Source: Sabulicella glaciei (lineage in GTDB: Bacteria > Pseudomonadota > Alphaproteobacteria > Acetobacterales > Acetobacteraceae). Taken from it: DNA of 64,000 nucleotides. The position numbers and the translations under genes are program-made. Positions 27,354 through 35,043 of this stretch are shown here, one piece after another (position 1 is the stretch's first letter; every line of letters starts with the position of its first letter). The stretch covers positions 1 through 64,000 of the forward strand of contig NZ_JAPFQI010000013.1 in assembly GCF_026183895.1 (NCBI RefSeq), written 5' to 3'. The notes under the pieces were generated by a model, which saw only the letters and a program-made list of their open reading frames with translations, did not search any database and was not told the DNA's origin.

Positions 27354-28955
27354 ATGCGGATACGGATTCTGGCCCTCGGCCTGGCAGCGGCGATGGCAGC
27401 CGCGCCAGCCATCGCGCAGCAAGCGCGGGAGAAGGTGCTGCGCATCGCGATGACGGCGGCGGATGTGCCCACCACCAGCGGCCTGCCGAACAACGGCTTC
27501 GAGGGGATGCGCTTCCTCGGCTACCCGGCCTTCGAGGGGCTGGTGCTGTGGGACCTGTCGGCCACCGACCGGCCGGCGGGGCTGCGCCCGGGCCTCGCGG
27601 AGTCCTGGCGGCAGGCGGAGGGCGACCCGCAGGAATGGATCTTCACCCTGCGCGAGGGGGTGCGCTTCCATGACGGTACGCCCTTCAATGCCGATGCGGT
27701 GATCTGGAATCTGGACCGCTTCTTCAACAACCAGTCGCCGCAATTCGACCCCCAGGGCGGCGCCATCACCCGCGCCCGCGTCACCATCCTGGAAAGCTAC
27801 CGCAAGGTGGACGACCGCACGGTGGCGCTGCGCACCAACCGCCCCGCCTCCTACTTCCCCTACATGGCGGTCTATATCCTGTTCACCTCGCCGCAGAGCT
27901 TCGAGGCGGGCGGGCGCGACTGGGCGCGCGTCGCGGCTCTGCCGCCGGCGGGAACCGGCCCCTTCCGCCTGTCGCGCTTCGTCCCGCGCCAGTCGGCCGA
28001 GCTGACCAAGAACGCGGAATACTGGGACCGCGCCCGCGTGCCGTTGCTGGACCGCATCGTGCTGCTGCCCATGCCGGAGGCGACGACGCGCCTCGCCGCG
28101 CTGCGTTCGGGCCAAGTGGACTGGATCGAGGTGCCGCCGCCCGATGCCATCCCGGCGCTGCGCAGCGCGGGCTTTACCATCTCCACCGGCTCCTATCCGC
28201 ATGTCTGGCCTTGGTTCTTCCAGACGGCGCAGCCGCCCTTCAACGACGTGCGCGTGCGACAGGCGCTGAACTACTGCGTGGACCGGGATTCGCTGGTCCA
28301 GTTCCTGAACGGCACGGCGGAGCCTTCCGTCGGCTGGCTGAAGCCCAACGACCCCAATTTCGGCCAGCCCGAGCACCGCTACCGCTTCGACGCGGCGCGC
28401 GGCCGGCGGATGCTGGAGGAGGCAGGCTACAACGCGCAGCGCCCGCTTTCCTTCAAGGTGATGATCTCCACCTCCGGCTCCGGCCAGATGCAGCCGATGC
28501 CGATGAACGAGTTCCTGCAGCAGAACCTGCGCGAGGCCTGCGGCGTGAACGTCACCTTCGAGGTGACGGAGTGGAACACGCTGCTCCAGGCCACGCGCTC
28601 TGCGCCCGGCGCTCCGGTGCTGGCCGGGTCGCAGGCGCTCAACCCGTCCTCGCCCTCCTCCGACGCGTCGGTGATGACGCGCTACTTCTCCCAGGCCTTC
28701 GTGCCACCCAACGGCTTCAACTGGCCGCAGTTCAACGACCCTCAGTATGAGGAAGCTTTCTCCGCACTGGAGCGGGCGACCAACGAGGCGGATTTCAACG
28801 CCGCCTACGCCCGCGCCCATGCGCGCATCGTGGACGGCGCGCCCTGGCTGTTCGTCGTGCATGACCTGAACCCGCGCGCGATGAGCCGCCGCGTGCGCGG
28901 CTTCACCCCGGCGCAGTCCTGGTTCCAGGACCTCGTGCGGGTGGACATCCAGTAG
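27354..28955 (+). CDS. ABC transporter substrate-binding protein, family 5 (peptide/oligomer type)
   Basis: 533 residues. The signal peptide is MRIRILALGLAAAMAAAPAIAQ. The mature SBP_bac_5 fold shows GLRPGLAESWRQ, WIFTLREGVRFHDGTPFNADAVIWNLDR, TGPFRLSRF, NDVRVRQALNYCVDRDSL and EAGYNAQRP. It captures a peptide or other small solute in the periplasm for an ABC importer. GGGAGAGG sits 4-5 nt before the ATG. No cognate permease or ATPase genes follow; the next gene is a NIPSNAP protein. It is therefore an orphan receptor that must share an unlinked permease. Confidence 0.9.
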   Translation: MRIRILALGLAAAMAAAPAIAQQAREKVLRIAMTAADVPTTSGLPNNGFEGMRFLGYPAFEGLVLWDLSATDRPAGLRPGLAESWRQAEGDPQEWIFTLREGVRFHDGTPFNADAVIWNLDRFFNNQSPQFDPQGGAITRARVTILESYRKVDDRTVALRTNRPASYFPYMAVYILFTSPQSFEAGGRDWARVAALPPAGTGPFRLSRFVPRQSAELTKNAEYWDRARVPLLDRIVLLPMPEATTRLAALRSGQVDWIEVPPPDAIPALRSAGFTISTGSYPHVWPWFFQTAQPPFNDVRVRQALNYCVDRDSLVQFLNGTAEPSVGWLKPNDPNFGQPEHRYRFDAARGRRMLEEAGYNAQRPLSFKVMISTSGSGQMQPMPMNEFLQQNLREACGVNVTFEVTEWNTLLQATRSAPGAPVLAGSQALNPSSPSSDASVMTRYFSQAFVPPNGFNWPQFNDPQYEEAFSALERATNEADFNAAYARAHARIVDGAPWLFVVHDLNPRAMSRRVRGFTPAQSWFQDLVRVDIQ

Positions 28956-28966
28956 CGCCCCGGCAT

Positions 28967-28999
28967 CATGGGCGGCGGACGAGGAGGACGCCGCCCATG
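28967..28999 (+). promoter_or_regulatory. Perfect hairpin enclosing the NIPSNAP start codon, ribosome-binding site in the loop
   Basis: Eleven bases at 28967-28977 (CATGGGCGGCG) are perfectly complementary to 28989-28999, which end with the ATG of the NIPSNAP gene. The 11-nt loop (28978-28988) contains GAGGAGG, a strong Shine-Dalgarno. In the mRNA the start codon would be locked in a GC-rich stem while the ribosome-binding sequence is exposed. It could be a translational switch, or a terminator of the upstream gene that happens to reach the start codon; there is no T tract, which favours the former. Confidence 0.55.
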
Positions 29000-29329
29000 A
29001 TCGTGGATCTGCGCATCTACACCTGCCTGCCGCAAAGGCTGGCCGATTTCGTGAAGCTCTACGAGGAGAAGGCCTGGCCGCTCCAGCTCAAGTACCTGGA
29101 GAACTGCCTGGGCTGGTACACGACGATCGAGGGCGAGCTGAACACGGTCGTCCACCTCTGGGGCTACAAGGACCAGGCGGATCGCGAGGCGCGGCGCAAC
29201 GCCATGGCCGCCGACCCGGCCTGGGGCGTCTACCTCAAGGGCGTGGCCGAGGGCGGGATGCTGATCCGCATGGAGAACCGCATCCTGAAGCCCGCCGCCC
29301 ATTTCGAGGCGCTGCGGAAAGGCGGGTGA
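28997..29329 (+). CDS. NIPSNAP family protein
   Basis: 110 residues, cytosolic, with the dimeric alpha/beta ferredoxin-like fold of NIPSNAP: MIVDLRIYTCLPQRLADFVKLYEE at the start, VVHLWGYKDQADREARRNAM in the middle, and a terminal strand MLIRMENRILKPA. The biochemical role of bacterial members is unknown; they often sit in catabolic operons with acyl-CoA enzymes or solute receptors, as here. Its stop overlaps the GTG of the LrgA-like gene. The start codon is inside a perfect 11-bp hairpin. Confidence 0.85.
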   Translation: MIVDLRIYTCLPQRLADFVKLYEEKAWPLQLKYLENCLGWYTTIEGELNTVVHLWGYKDQADREARRNAMAADPAWGVYLKGVAEGGMLIRMENRILKPAAHFEALRKGG

Positions 29330-29664
29330 TCGGCGGGCTCGCGGCGCTGCTGCTCTGCCAGCTGGCGGGGGAGCTGTTGGCGCGGGCGCTGCATCTCCCC
29401 GTGCCGGGCCCGGTCCTCGGCATGGGGCTGCTCCTGGCCGCGCTGCTGCTCGGCGGCCGCGTGCCCGAAGCGGTGGGCACGGCGGCGGACGGGCTGCTCG
29501 CGCATCTCGGCCTGCTGTTCATCCCGGCCGGGGTCGGGGTCGTGCTGCATCTCGACCTGCTGGCGGCGGGGGCCTGGCCCATCGGCCTCGCCATCCTGGG
29601 CGGGACGCTGCTGGCGCTGGGGCTGACCGGGCTGGTGGCGCAGCGCCTGCTGGGGCGGCGGTGA
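29326..29664 (+). CDS. lrgA: CidA/LrgA family membrane protein
   Basis: 112 residues from a GTG overlapping the NIPSNAP stop (GTGA). Four membrane segments; LCQLAGELLARALHLPVPGPVLGMGLLL and HLGLLFIPAGVGVVLHLDLL are the LrgA/CidA hallmarks. The family acts as holin-like or small-carboxylate (pyruvate) carriers together with an LrgB partner. It is coupled to lrgB downstream by another GTGA overlap. In proteobacteria a metabolite-transport role is more likely than lysis control. Confidence 0.88.
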   Translation: MIGGLAALLLCQLAGELLARALHLPVPGPVLGMGLLLAALLLGGRVPEAVGTAADGLLAHLGLLFIPAGVGVVLHLDLLAAGAWPIGLAILGGTLLALGLTGLVAQRLLGRR

Positions 29665-30380
29665 ACCCGCTCGGCGAGTTGTGGGTCTACCTGTCGCGGG
29701 AGCCGCTGGCGGCGCTGACCGCGACGCTCTGCGCGTGGTGGGTGGCGCTGCGGGTGCAGCGCTGGTGCGGGGGCCATCCCCTCGCCAACCCGGTGCTGCT
29801 GGCGGTCGCGCTGCTGGCTGGGGCACTGCTCCTCGCGGGCATCGCCTATCGGGACTACTTCGCCGGCGCGCAGTTCGTGCATTTCCTGCTCGGCCCGGCG
29901 ACGGTGGCGCTGGCCGTGCCGCTGGCACGGCAATGGGCGGCGGTGCGGGCGCGGCCCCTGGCGATCCTGGCCGCGGTGGGGACGGGCAGCCTCGCCGCGA
30001 TCCTGTCCGGCCTTGCGCTGGGTTGGGGCTTCGGCGGCGGCGCAGGGCTGATGGCGAGCCTAGCGCCGCGCGCCACCACCGCCCCCGTGGCCATGGGCGT
30101 CAGCGAGGCGTTGGGCGGCCTGCCCAGCCTGACCGCCGTCATCGTGATCTGCTGCGGGGTGGTGGGGGCGGCGCTCGGCCCCTTGCTGCTCACGCTGCTC
30201 GGCGTGCGGGACATGCGGGCGCGCGGCCTGGCTCTGGGCACGGCCAGCCACGGCATCGGCACGGCCCGCGCCCTGTCCGTGGACGCGGAGGCCGGGGCGT
30301 TCAGCGCCCTGGCAATGGGGCTCAACGCGCTGGGGACGGCCCTGCTGCTGCCCCTGCTCTGGCGCTGGCTGGCCGGCTAG
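29661..30380 (+). CDS. lrgB: LrgB family membrane protein
   Basis: 239 residues from GTG overlapping the lrgA stop. About six to seven membrane segments; GIAYRDYFAGAQFVHFLLGPATVALAVPL, LAPRATTAPVAMGVSEALGG and GTASHGIGTARAL are the conserved LrgB motifs. It partners the LrgA-like protein to form a carrier, in related systems for pyruvate or glycolate. Its last 59 bp overlap the 3' end of the convergent small gene at 30322-30693. Confidence 0.9.
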   Translation: MNPLGELWVYLSREPLAALTATLCAWWVALRVQRWCGGHPLANPVLLAVALLAGALLLAGIAYRDYFAGAQFVHFLLGPATVALAVPLARQWAAVRARPLAILAAVGTGSLAAILSGLALGWGFGGGAGLMASLAPRATTAPVAMGVSEALGGLPSLTAVIVICCGVVGAALGPLLLTLLGVRDMRARGLALGTASHGIGTARALSVDAEAGAFSALAMGLNALGTALLLPLLWRWLAG

Positions 30381-30693
30381 CCCAGCGCATCACGGTCGCG
30401 CCCGCGGCCTCGTGCGGCAGAGGGGCGCCCTGGCGGGCGGCGAAGGCGCTGCGCTCCTCCCGCTCGCATTCCTCGATCCAGCGCATGAGGCGGCGTTCGG
30501 CCCGAAGCGGGCCAAGGCTCCGGCGGAAGCTGCGCCACAGCGCCAGGGCGTTCACCGCCCAGGCGTCATAGGCATGCTCGGCGAGGCGGCGGCGGATGCT
30601 GGCCGGGAGGGCGTCGAAGGCGGCCCAGTCATCGCCGGGCAGGCGGCGCCAGATCTCCGGCCGGGGCGAGACATCGTTGTGCGCGAGAGACAT
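30322..30693 (-). CDS. Small DUF6525-like protein
   Basis: 123 residues, soluble, helical. The core DDWAAFDALPASIRRRLAEHAYDAWAVNALALW resembles the alphaproteobacterial DUF6525 group (a YDALP...RRWL pattern), whose function is unknown; I hold that link with moderate confidence. The Ala/Arg-rich tail overlaps the lrgB 3' end. There is no Shine-Dalgarno; instead a 13-bp AT-rich palindrome ends 6 bp before the ATG, so the message may be nearly leaderless and repressor-controlled. It lies downstream of the superoxide dismutase on the same strand. Confidence 0.6.
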   Translation of the reverse strand: MSLAHNDVSPRPEIWRRLPGDDWAAFDALPASIRRRLAEHAYDAWAVNALALWRSFRRSLGPLRAERRLMRWIEECEREERSAFAARQGAPLPHEAAGATVMRWASRPASARAGAAAGPSPAR

Positions 30694-30699
30694 AGATAT

Positions 30700-30712
30700 G
30701 TTATAGTATAAC
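30700..30712. promoter_or_regulatory. AT-rich palindrome resembling a Zur (zinc uptake repressor) box
   Basis: GTTATA-G-TATAAC is a perfect palindrome in otherwise strongly GC-rich DNA, 6 bp upstream of the ATG of the DUF6525-like gene. It contains -10-like TATACT and TATAAC hexamers on the minus strand. Its core equals the TGTTATANTATAACA centre of the gammaproteobacterial Zur consensus; outside the 13 bp the symmetry is lost. Regulation by zinc is an inference. Confidence 0.5.
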
Positions 30713-30767
30713 TACCCCCGGCGCGGAAAGGGCCACCGGGTCCCGTCCCGGCAGCCCAACTCCCGCC

Positions 30768-31529
30768 TCAGACGCGCAGGCGGCCTTCCGTCGCGGCGGT
30801 GAAGCGCTCGCCGATCTTTTCCCAGTTCAGCACGTTCCACCAGTTGTTCACGTATTCCTGCCGCCGGTTCTGGTAGCGCAGGTAATAGGCGTGCTCCCAC
30901 ACGTCGTTGCCCATCAGGGCACGCTGCCCGTCCATCAGCGGCGTGTCCTGGTTGGGCTTGGTGGCGATGGCCAGCTGGCCGGACTGCGCCACGGTCACGA
31001 AGCCCCAGCCCGAGCCGAACACGCTCATGCATGCTTGGTTGAAGCGGTTGCGGAACTCGCCCATGCCGCCGAGGTCGCGGTTGACCGCCTCCAGCAGCCG
31101 TCCCGTCGGCTCGCCACCGCGCCCGCCCATGATCTCCCAGAACATGGTGTGGTTGGCGTGGCCGCCGCCATTGTTGCGGATCGCGGTGCGCACGTTCTCC
31201 GGCACGCGGGACAGGTTCATCATGAGTTCGTCGAGCGGCATGCGGCCGAAGGCCTCGTGCTCACGCAGCGCGTTGTTCAGGTTGTTCACATAGGTCGCGT
31301 GGTGGAAGCGGTGGTGCAGTTCCATCGTGCGCGCATCGATCGCCGCCTCGTTGGCGTCCAGCCCATAAGGCAGGTCGGGCAAGCTGTGCGGACCGGGCGC
31401 GATCTGCGGCGGGGAAGGCTGTTGCCCCTGCGACGGCTGTTGTTGCTGCTGCTGCGCGAAACCGACGCGGGCGGAAAGCAGGGCGGCGCCGGCACCGAGC
31501 AGGGCCGAGCGGCGGGACAGGATCAACAT
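30768..31529 (-). CDS. Exported Mn/Fe superoxide dismutase
   Basis: 253 residues. It carries a twin-arginine signal (SRRSALLGAGAALL, end near GFAQ), then a Gln/Pro-rich linker (residues about 26-45), then the SodA/SodB fold. Metal ligands are H72 in ELHHRFHHATYVNN, H127 in HANHTMFW, and the Asp and His of NDVWEHAYYLRYQNRR; GGGHANHT and FGSGWGF favour the Mn type. It dismutates superoxide, here in the periplasm, folded before Tat export. GGAGGAG precedes the ATG at a good distance. Cytosolic Mn/Fe-SOD is the norm, so export with a Q-rich linker is notable. Confidence 0.9.
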   Translation of the reverse strand: MLILSRRSALLGAGAALLSARVGFAQQQQQQPSQGQQPSPPQIAPGPHSLPDLPYGLDANEAAIDARTMELHHRFHHATYVNNLNNALREHEAFGRMPLDELMMNLSRVPENVRTAIRNNGGGHANHTMFWEIMGGRGGEPTGRLLEAVNRDLGGMGEFRNRFNQACMSVFGSGWGFVTVAQSGQLAIATKPNQDTPLMDGQRALMGNDVWEHAYYLRYQNRRQEYVNNWWNVLNWEKIGERFTAATEGRLRV

Positions 31530-31613
31530 AGGCTTCTCCTCCTGAGGACATGGGGAAGCTTGGCGCCTTGCCGGCCTCCGCAACCCCGTTAAACACGATG
31601 GCTCAACGCAGGG

Positions 31614-32633
31614 ATGAACCGGATGTCCGAACCCAACCTCGTCATGGCCCGGGAGGGCCGTGCGGGCACGCTGCTGATGAACCGCCCGAAGGCGCTGAAT
31701 GCGCTCGACCTCGGAATGATCCAGGACTTCCAGAAGGCGATCGACGCTTGGCGCGACGACGCTTCGGTGGCGCTGGTCATCCTGGAAGGCGCAGGCGGCC
31801 GCGCTTTCTGCGCGGGTGGCGACGTGCGCGCGGTGCGCGAGGCGGCGGTGGCGGGCAATCGTGCCCCAGTGCGCGCCTTCTTCTCCGAGGAATACGCGGT
31901 GAACGAGGGCATCGCGACCTTTCCCAAGCCCTGGGTGTCCATCATCGACGGCGTGTGCATGGGCGGCGGCATCGGCCTCGCCATCCACAACGGGCCGCGC
32001 GTGGCGTCCGAGCACGCGCTGCTCGCCATGCCCGAAACCGCGATCGCCCTGTTCCCCGACGTGGGGACCAGCCACATCCTGCCGCGCCTGGCCGGCGCGC
32101 TGGGCAATTGGCTGGCACTGACCGGCGCGCGCGTCACGGGTGCCGACAACGTCCATTGCGGGTTCGCCACGCACTACGTCCTGCGCGAGAACCTCCCTGC
32201 CCTGCGCGCCGCGCTGGTGGAGACGGGCGATGCGGGCGTCATCGAGCGCTTCACTGCCCCCCTGCCCGAGGCCAGCTTCGCCCCGCATCGCGAGGTGATC
32301 GACCGCTGCTTCTCCAAGCCGACCGTGCTGGAGATCATCCAGGCGCTGGAAGCGGAAGGGACGGAATGGGCCGCGCAGCAGGTGAAGACGCTGCGCCGCA
32401 TGTCCCCCACCAGCCTCTGCGTCTCGCTGGAGCTGCTGCGGCGCGGCGCCGCGCTGGACCTGCGCGGCTGCCTGGAGGAGGAGCTGCACCTCACCGAGGG
32501 CGTGGTGCACGAGCACCCGGATTTCCGCGAGGGCGTGCGCTCCGTGCTGGTGGACAAGGACGGTTCGCCGAAATGGTCGCCGCCGACGCTGGAGGAGGTG
32601 GACCCAAAGGCGATCCGGGGGCTGTTCCGCTAA
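31614..32633 (+). CDS. 3-hydroxyisobutyryl-CoA hydrolase
   Basis: 339 residues, crotonase fold. The oxyanion-hole segments are GAGGRAFCAGGDVRAV and CMGGGIGLAI. PETAIALFPDVGTSHILPRL carries the E and D residues that separate HIBYL-CoA hydrolases from enoyl-CoA hydratases, and the C-terminal EEELHLTEGVVHEHPDFREGVRSVLVDKD is specific to HIBCH. It hydrolyses 3-hydroxyisobutyryl-CoA in valine breakdown. ATG at 31614 or 31623 are both possible. The stop overlaps the convergent histidine-kinase stop by 4 bp. Confidence 0.92.
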   Translation: MNRMSEPNLVMAREGRAGTLLMNRPKALNALDLGMIQDFQKAIDAWRDDASVALVILEGAGGRAFCAGGDVRAVREAAVAGNRAPVRAFFSEEYAVNEGIATFPKPWVSIIDGVCMGGGIGLAIHNGPRVASEHALLAMPETAIALFPDVGTSHILPRLAGALGNWLALTGARVTGADNVHCGFATHYVLRENLPALRAALVETGDAGVIERFTAPLPEASFAPHREVIDRCFSKPTVLEIIQALEAEGTEWAAQQVKTLRRMSPTSLCVSLELLRRGAALDLRGCLEEELHLTEGVVHEHPDFREGVRSVLVDKDGSPKWSPPTLEEVDPKAIRGLFR

Positions 32634-33967
32634 GCCGCAGGCAGCACCAACGAGACGGTCATGCGCCCCGGGCCGGTCGGGCCAAGGCGCAACGAACCGC
32701 CCGCCCCTTCGGCGATCTCCCGCGCGATGGCGAGGCCGAGCCCAGTCCCGCCCTCGTCCAGCCGCCCCCCGCGGCGTAGCGCCTCCGCATGGTCCGCCTC
32801 GGCGATGCCAGGGCCGTCATCCCGCACCGCGACGATGACCTGGCCCGCCTCGGGCGTCGCGGAGAGCGTGACCGCGCTCGCGGCGAAGCGGGCGGCATTC
32901 TCCGCCAGCGTGCCGAGCGCCTCGGCCAGGTCGTCCTCGTGCAAGGCAACGCGCAGCCCCTCGGGGATGTCGAGGTGCCACGCGACCCGCGCGCCATCCT
33001 CCGTGCGCGACAGCACGCGCAGCAGGCGCTCCGCGACGTACCGCACGGCCGCGCTGGTGCCGGGGCCACGGGCGGCGCGGCGGGCGCGCCCCAATTCGCG
33101 CTCCACGTGGCGGCGCATCGCCTCCGCCGCCTCGCCCACGCTTTCCGCCGCCGCTTCCGCCCCGGCATCGCGCAGCATCGCCGCCTCGCCGAGCAGGACC
33201 TGGAGCGGCGTCTTGAGCCCGTGCGCGAGGTCGGCGGCGCGGGCGCGGGCGGCGGCGATGTCGCGCTCGCGCTGGTCCAGCAGCGCGTCCAGTTCCCGCG
33301 CCAGGGGCTGGATCTCCGAGGGAAAGCCATCGCCCAGCCGCGCCGCCTCGCCGCTGCGGATCGCGCCCAGCCGCCGCCGCACCGCGACCAACGGCCGCAG
33401 CCCCACGGAAAGCTGCGCGAAGGAGCCCAGCAGCAGCACCGCGCCGATCAGCCCGAGATAGGGCAGGAGGTTGCGGCGGAACCCGGCCGCCGCCGCCGCG
33501 ATCTCCGTCGCGTCGCGCGCCACGGCGATGCGCAGCGTCGCCCCGCCCATGCGCGACGGCATCACCACGTCGCGCGCCAGCACCAGCAGCGTTTCCCGCT
33601 CCGGCCCTGCCGAAGGCATCCGATACGGCTCCGGCCCCGCCGCCGGTACGGCCAGTTCCGCATCCCAAAGCGAGCGGGAGCGCAGCAGCACCGCGCCGCC
33701 CGGCTGGCCGACCTGCCAGTAGAAGCCGGAAAGTGGCCGGTCGTAGCGCGGGTCCACAGGCTGCGAGGCCAGCGCCCAGCCGCCGCCTGGGCCGCGCTCC
33801 AGCCGCGCCACCAACCCTTCCGCCACCGCCTGCAACTCGCCTGCCACCTGGCGTTCCGCGTGGCGCTCGAACAGCAGGGCGAGGCCGAAGGTGGCGGCCC
33901 CGAGAGCGAGAAGGATGGAAGCCAGCCCGGCCAGCAGCAGCCGCAGCCGCAGCGAGCGGAAGCTCAC
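32630..33967 (-). CDS. Sensor histidine kinase (PhoQ/EnvZ-like)
   Basis: 445 residues. Two membrane segments (about 9-31 and 170-190) flank a 140-residue periplasmic sensor. A HAMP-like linker leads to the H box DLAHGLKTPLQ (H249), the N box LGTLAENAARFA, and G boxes DDGPGI and GTGLGLAI. It phosphorylates the OmpR-type regulator encoded upstream, with which it overlaps by 4 bp (ATGA). The sensor domain shows no conserved metal-binding acid cluster typical of PhoQ, so the signal is unknown; PepSY genes in the same locus hint at an envelope or metal cue. Confidence 0.92.
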   Translation of the reverse strand: MSFRSLRLRLLLAGLASILLALGAATFGLALLFERHAERQVAGELQAVAEGLVARLERGPGGGWALASQPVDPRYDRPLSGFYWQVGQPGGAVLLRSRSLWDAELAVPAAGPEPYRMPSAGPERETLLVLARDVVMPSRMGGATLRIAVARDATEIAAAAAGFRRNLLPYLGLIGAVLLLGSFAQLSVGLRPLVAVRRRLGAIRSGEAARLGDGFPSEIQPLARELDALLDQRERDIAAARARAADLAHGLKTPLQVLLGEAAMLRDAGAEAAAESVGEAAEAMRRHVERELGRARRAARGPGTSAAVRYVAERLLRVLSRTEDGARVAWHLDIPEGLRVALHEDDLAEALGTLAENAARFAASAVTLSATPEAGQVIVAVRDDGPGIAEADHAEALRRGGRLDEGGTGLGLAIAREIAEGAGGSLRLGPTGPGRMTVSLVLPAA

Positions 33968-34629
33968 TCCGGGCCGCCGGGCAGAGCGTAGCCGAAGCCG
34001 CGCCGTGTCTCGATCACCTCCGGCCCCAGCTTGCGGCGGAGCCGCATCACCAGCGCCTCCACGGCGTTGGCGTCGCGCGCGTCGTCGTCGCCGTAGAGGT
34101 GCTCGATCAGCTCGGCGGACGAAACGACGCGGCCGCGATGGTGCGCGAGAAAGGACAGAAGCCGGTATTCCAGCGCCGAGAGCGCGAGGGGCACGCCGTC
34201 CAGCGACACCTCCTTGCGGCGCGGGTCCACGGTGATGCGCCCGGCCTCGATCACCGCCGCGCCGATCCCCGCCGAGCGGCGCAAGAGTGCGCGCACCCGG
34301 GCCAGAAGCTCCTCCACCCGGAAGGGCTTGGGCAGGTAGTCGTCGGCCCCGGCGTCGATGCCCTCCACCCGCTCCGACCAGGCGCCGCGCGCGGTGAGCA
34401 CCAGCACCGGCATGTTGCGGCCGGCGGCGCGCCAGCGCTTCAGCACGGCAAGCCCGTCCATGCGCGGCAGCCCGAGGTCGAGCACGACCAGGGCGTAGTC
34501 TTCCGTGTCGCCGCGGAACCAGCCTTCCTCGCCATCCGCTGCCTGGTCCACCACGTAGCCAGCCCCCGCGAGGGCGGCGCTAACATGGGCGGCGATGCGC
34601 GGCTCGTCCTCGACCAGCAGGAGGCGCAT
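33964..34629 (-). CDS. OmpR/PhoP-family response regulator
   Basis: 221 residues. The receiver domain has E7-D8, phospho-acceptor D51 in LVVLDLGLP, the T in VLTARG and K in LPKPF. The winged-helix DNA-binding domain (about 125-218) shows LSALEYRLLSFLAHHRGRVVSSAELIEHLYG and VMRLRRKLGPEVIETRRGFGYAL. It is second in a PepSY-RR-HK operon with ATGA overlaps on both sides. The repeats at 34942-34984 are its most likely binding site. Confidence 0.94.
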   Translation of the reverse strand: MRLLLVEDEPRIAAHVSAALAGAGYVVDQAADGEEGWFRGDTEDYALVVLDLGLPRMDGLAVLKRWRAAGRNMPVLVLTARGAWSERVEGIDAGADDYLPKPFRVEELLARVRALLRRSAGIGAAVIEAGRITVDPRRKEVSLDGVPLALSALEYRLLSFLAHHRGRVVSSAELIEHLYGDDDARDANAVEALVMRLRRKLGPEVIETRRGFGYALPGGPE

Positions 34630-34919
34630 CAGTCGTCGATCTCCAGGATCTCGCCGGTGGCGGCATCCACCTCCACCTCGCGGACGCGGCCGCGCGGGGT
34701 CATCACCTTGAACTCATACACGAAGCGCCCGTCCTCCTCGTCCAGCTCCACCTCGATCACCCTTCCGCCGAGGCGCGGCTGCACGATGGCGAGGATCTCC
34801 GAAAGAGACCGGATGCGCCCCTCGCGCAAGGCGCGGCGCGCGCGCTCCTGGTCGCTGCTCGCCCAGGCGGGCGTGGCGGCGAGAAGGAGGAGGGCGAGGG
34901 CACGGCGGGAAAGGGCCAT
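34629..34919 (-). CDS. PepSY domain-containing periplasmic protein
   Basis: 96 residues. Signal peptide MALSRRALALLLLAATPAWA and one PepSY domain ending VREVEVDAATGEILEIDD, the classical PepSY C-terminal strand. PepSY domains inhibit proteases or sense envelope state. It is the first gene of the operon with the regulator and kinase (ATGA overlap). I chose ATG 34919 because the signal peptide starts there; an upstream start would put charged residues before it. Confidence 0.82.
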   Translation of the reverse strand: MALSRRALALLLLAATPAWASSDQERARRALREGRIRSLSEILAIVQPRLGGRVIEVELDEEDGRFVYEFKVMTPRGRVREVEVDAATGEILEIDD

Positions 34920-34941
34920 GGGCCGGACCCTACGCCCCTTC

Positions 34942-34984
34942 CGCTGACAGGACGCTGACACGGGCCGTCGGGCGGGTGTCAGCG
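34942..34984. promoter_or_regulatory. Direct-plus-inverted repeat operator between divergent PepSY genes
   Basis: CGCTGACA occurs at 34942-34949 and again at 34953-34960, an 11-bp period (one helical turn) as in OmpR-family sites. A third copy lies inverted as TGTCAGCG at 34977-34984. All sit in the 124-bp gap between the leftward PepSY-RR-HK operon and the rightward PepSY gene. A TATGAG hexamer at 34994-34999 could be a -10 for the rightward gene. Autoregulation by the linked regulator is inferred. Confidence 0.6.
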
Positions 34985-35043
34985 CCCCCCCGGTATGAGG
35001 GTGCCAACGCCGCTCCTGGCCGATCGCGAAGGATCCTCACCCG

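Noticed and set aside
30736-30751. CCGGG/CCCGG hairpin after the superoxide dismutase gene
   Set aside because: Only five base pairs with a six-base loop and a weak T run; too common in such GC-rich DNA to call a terminator.
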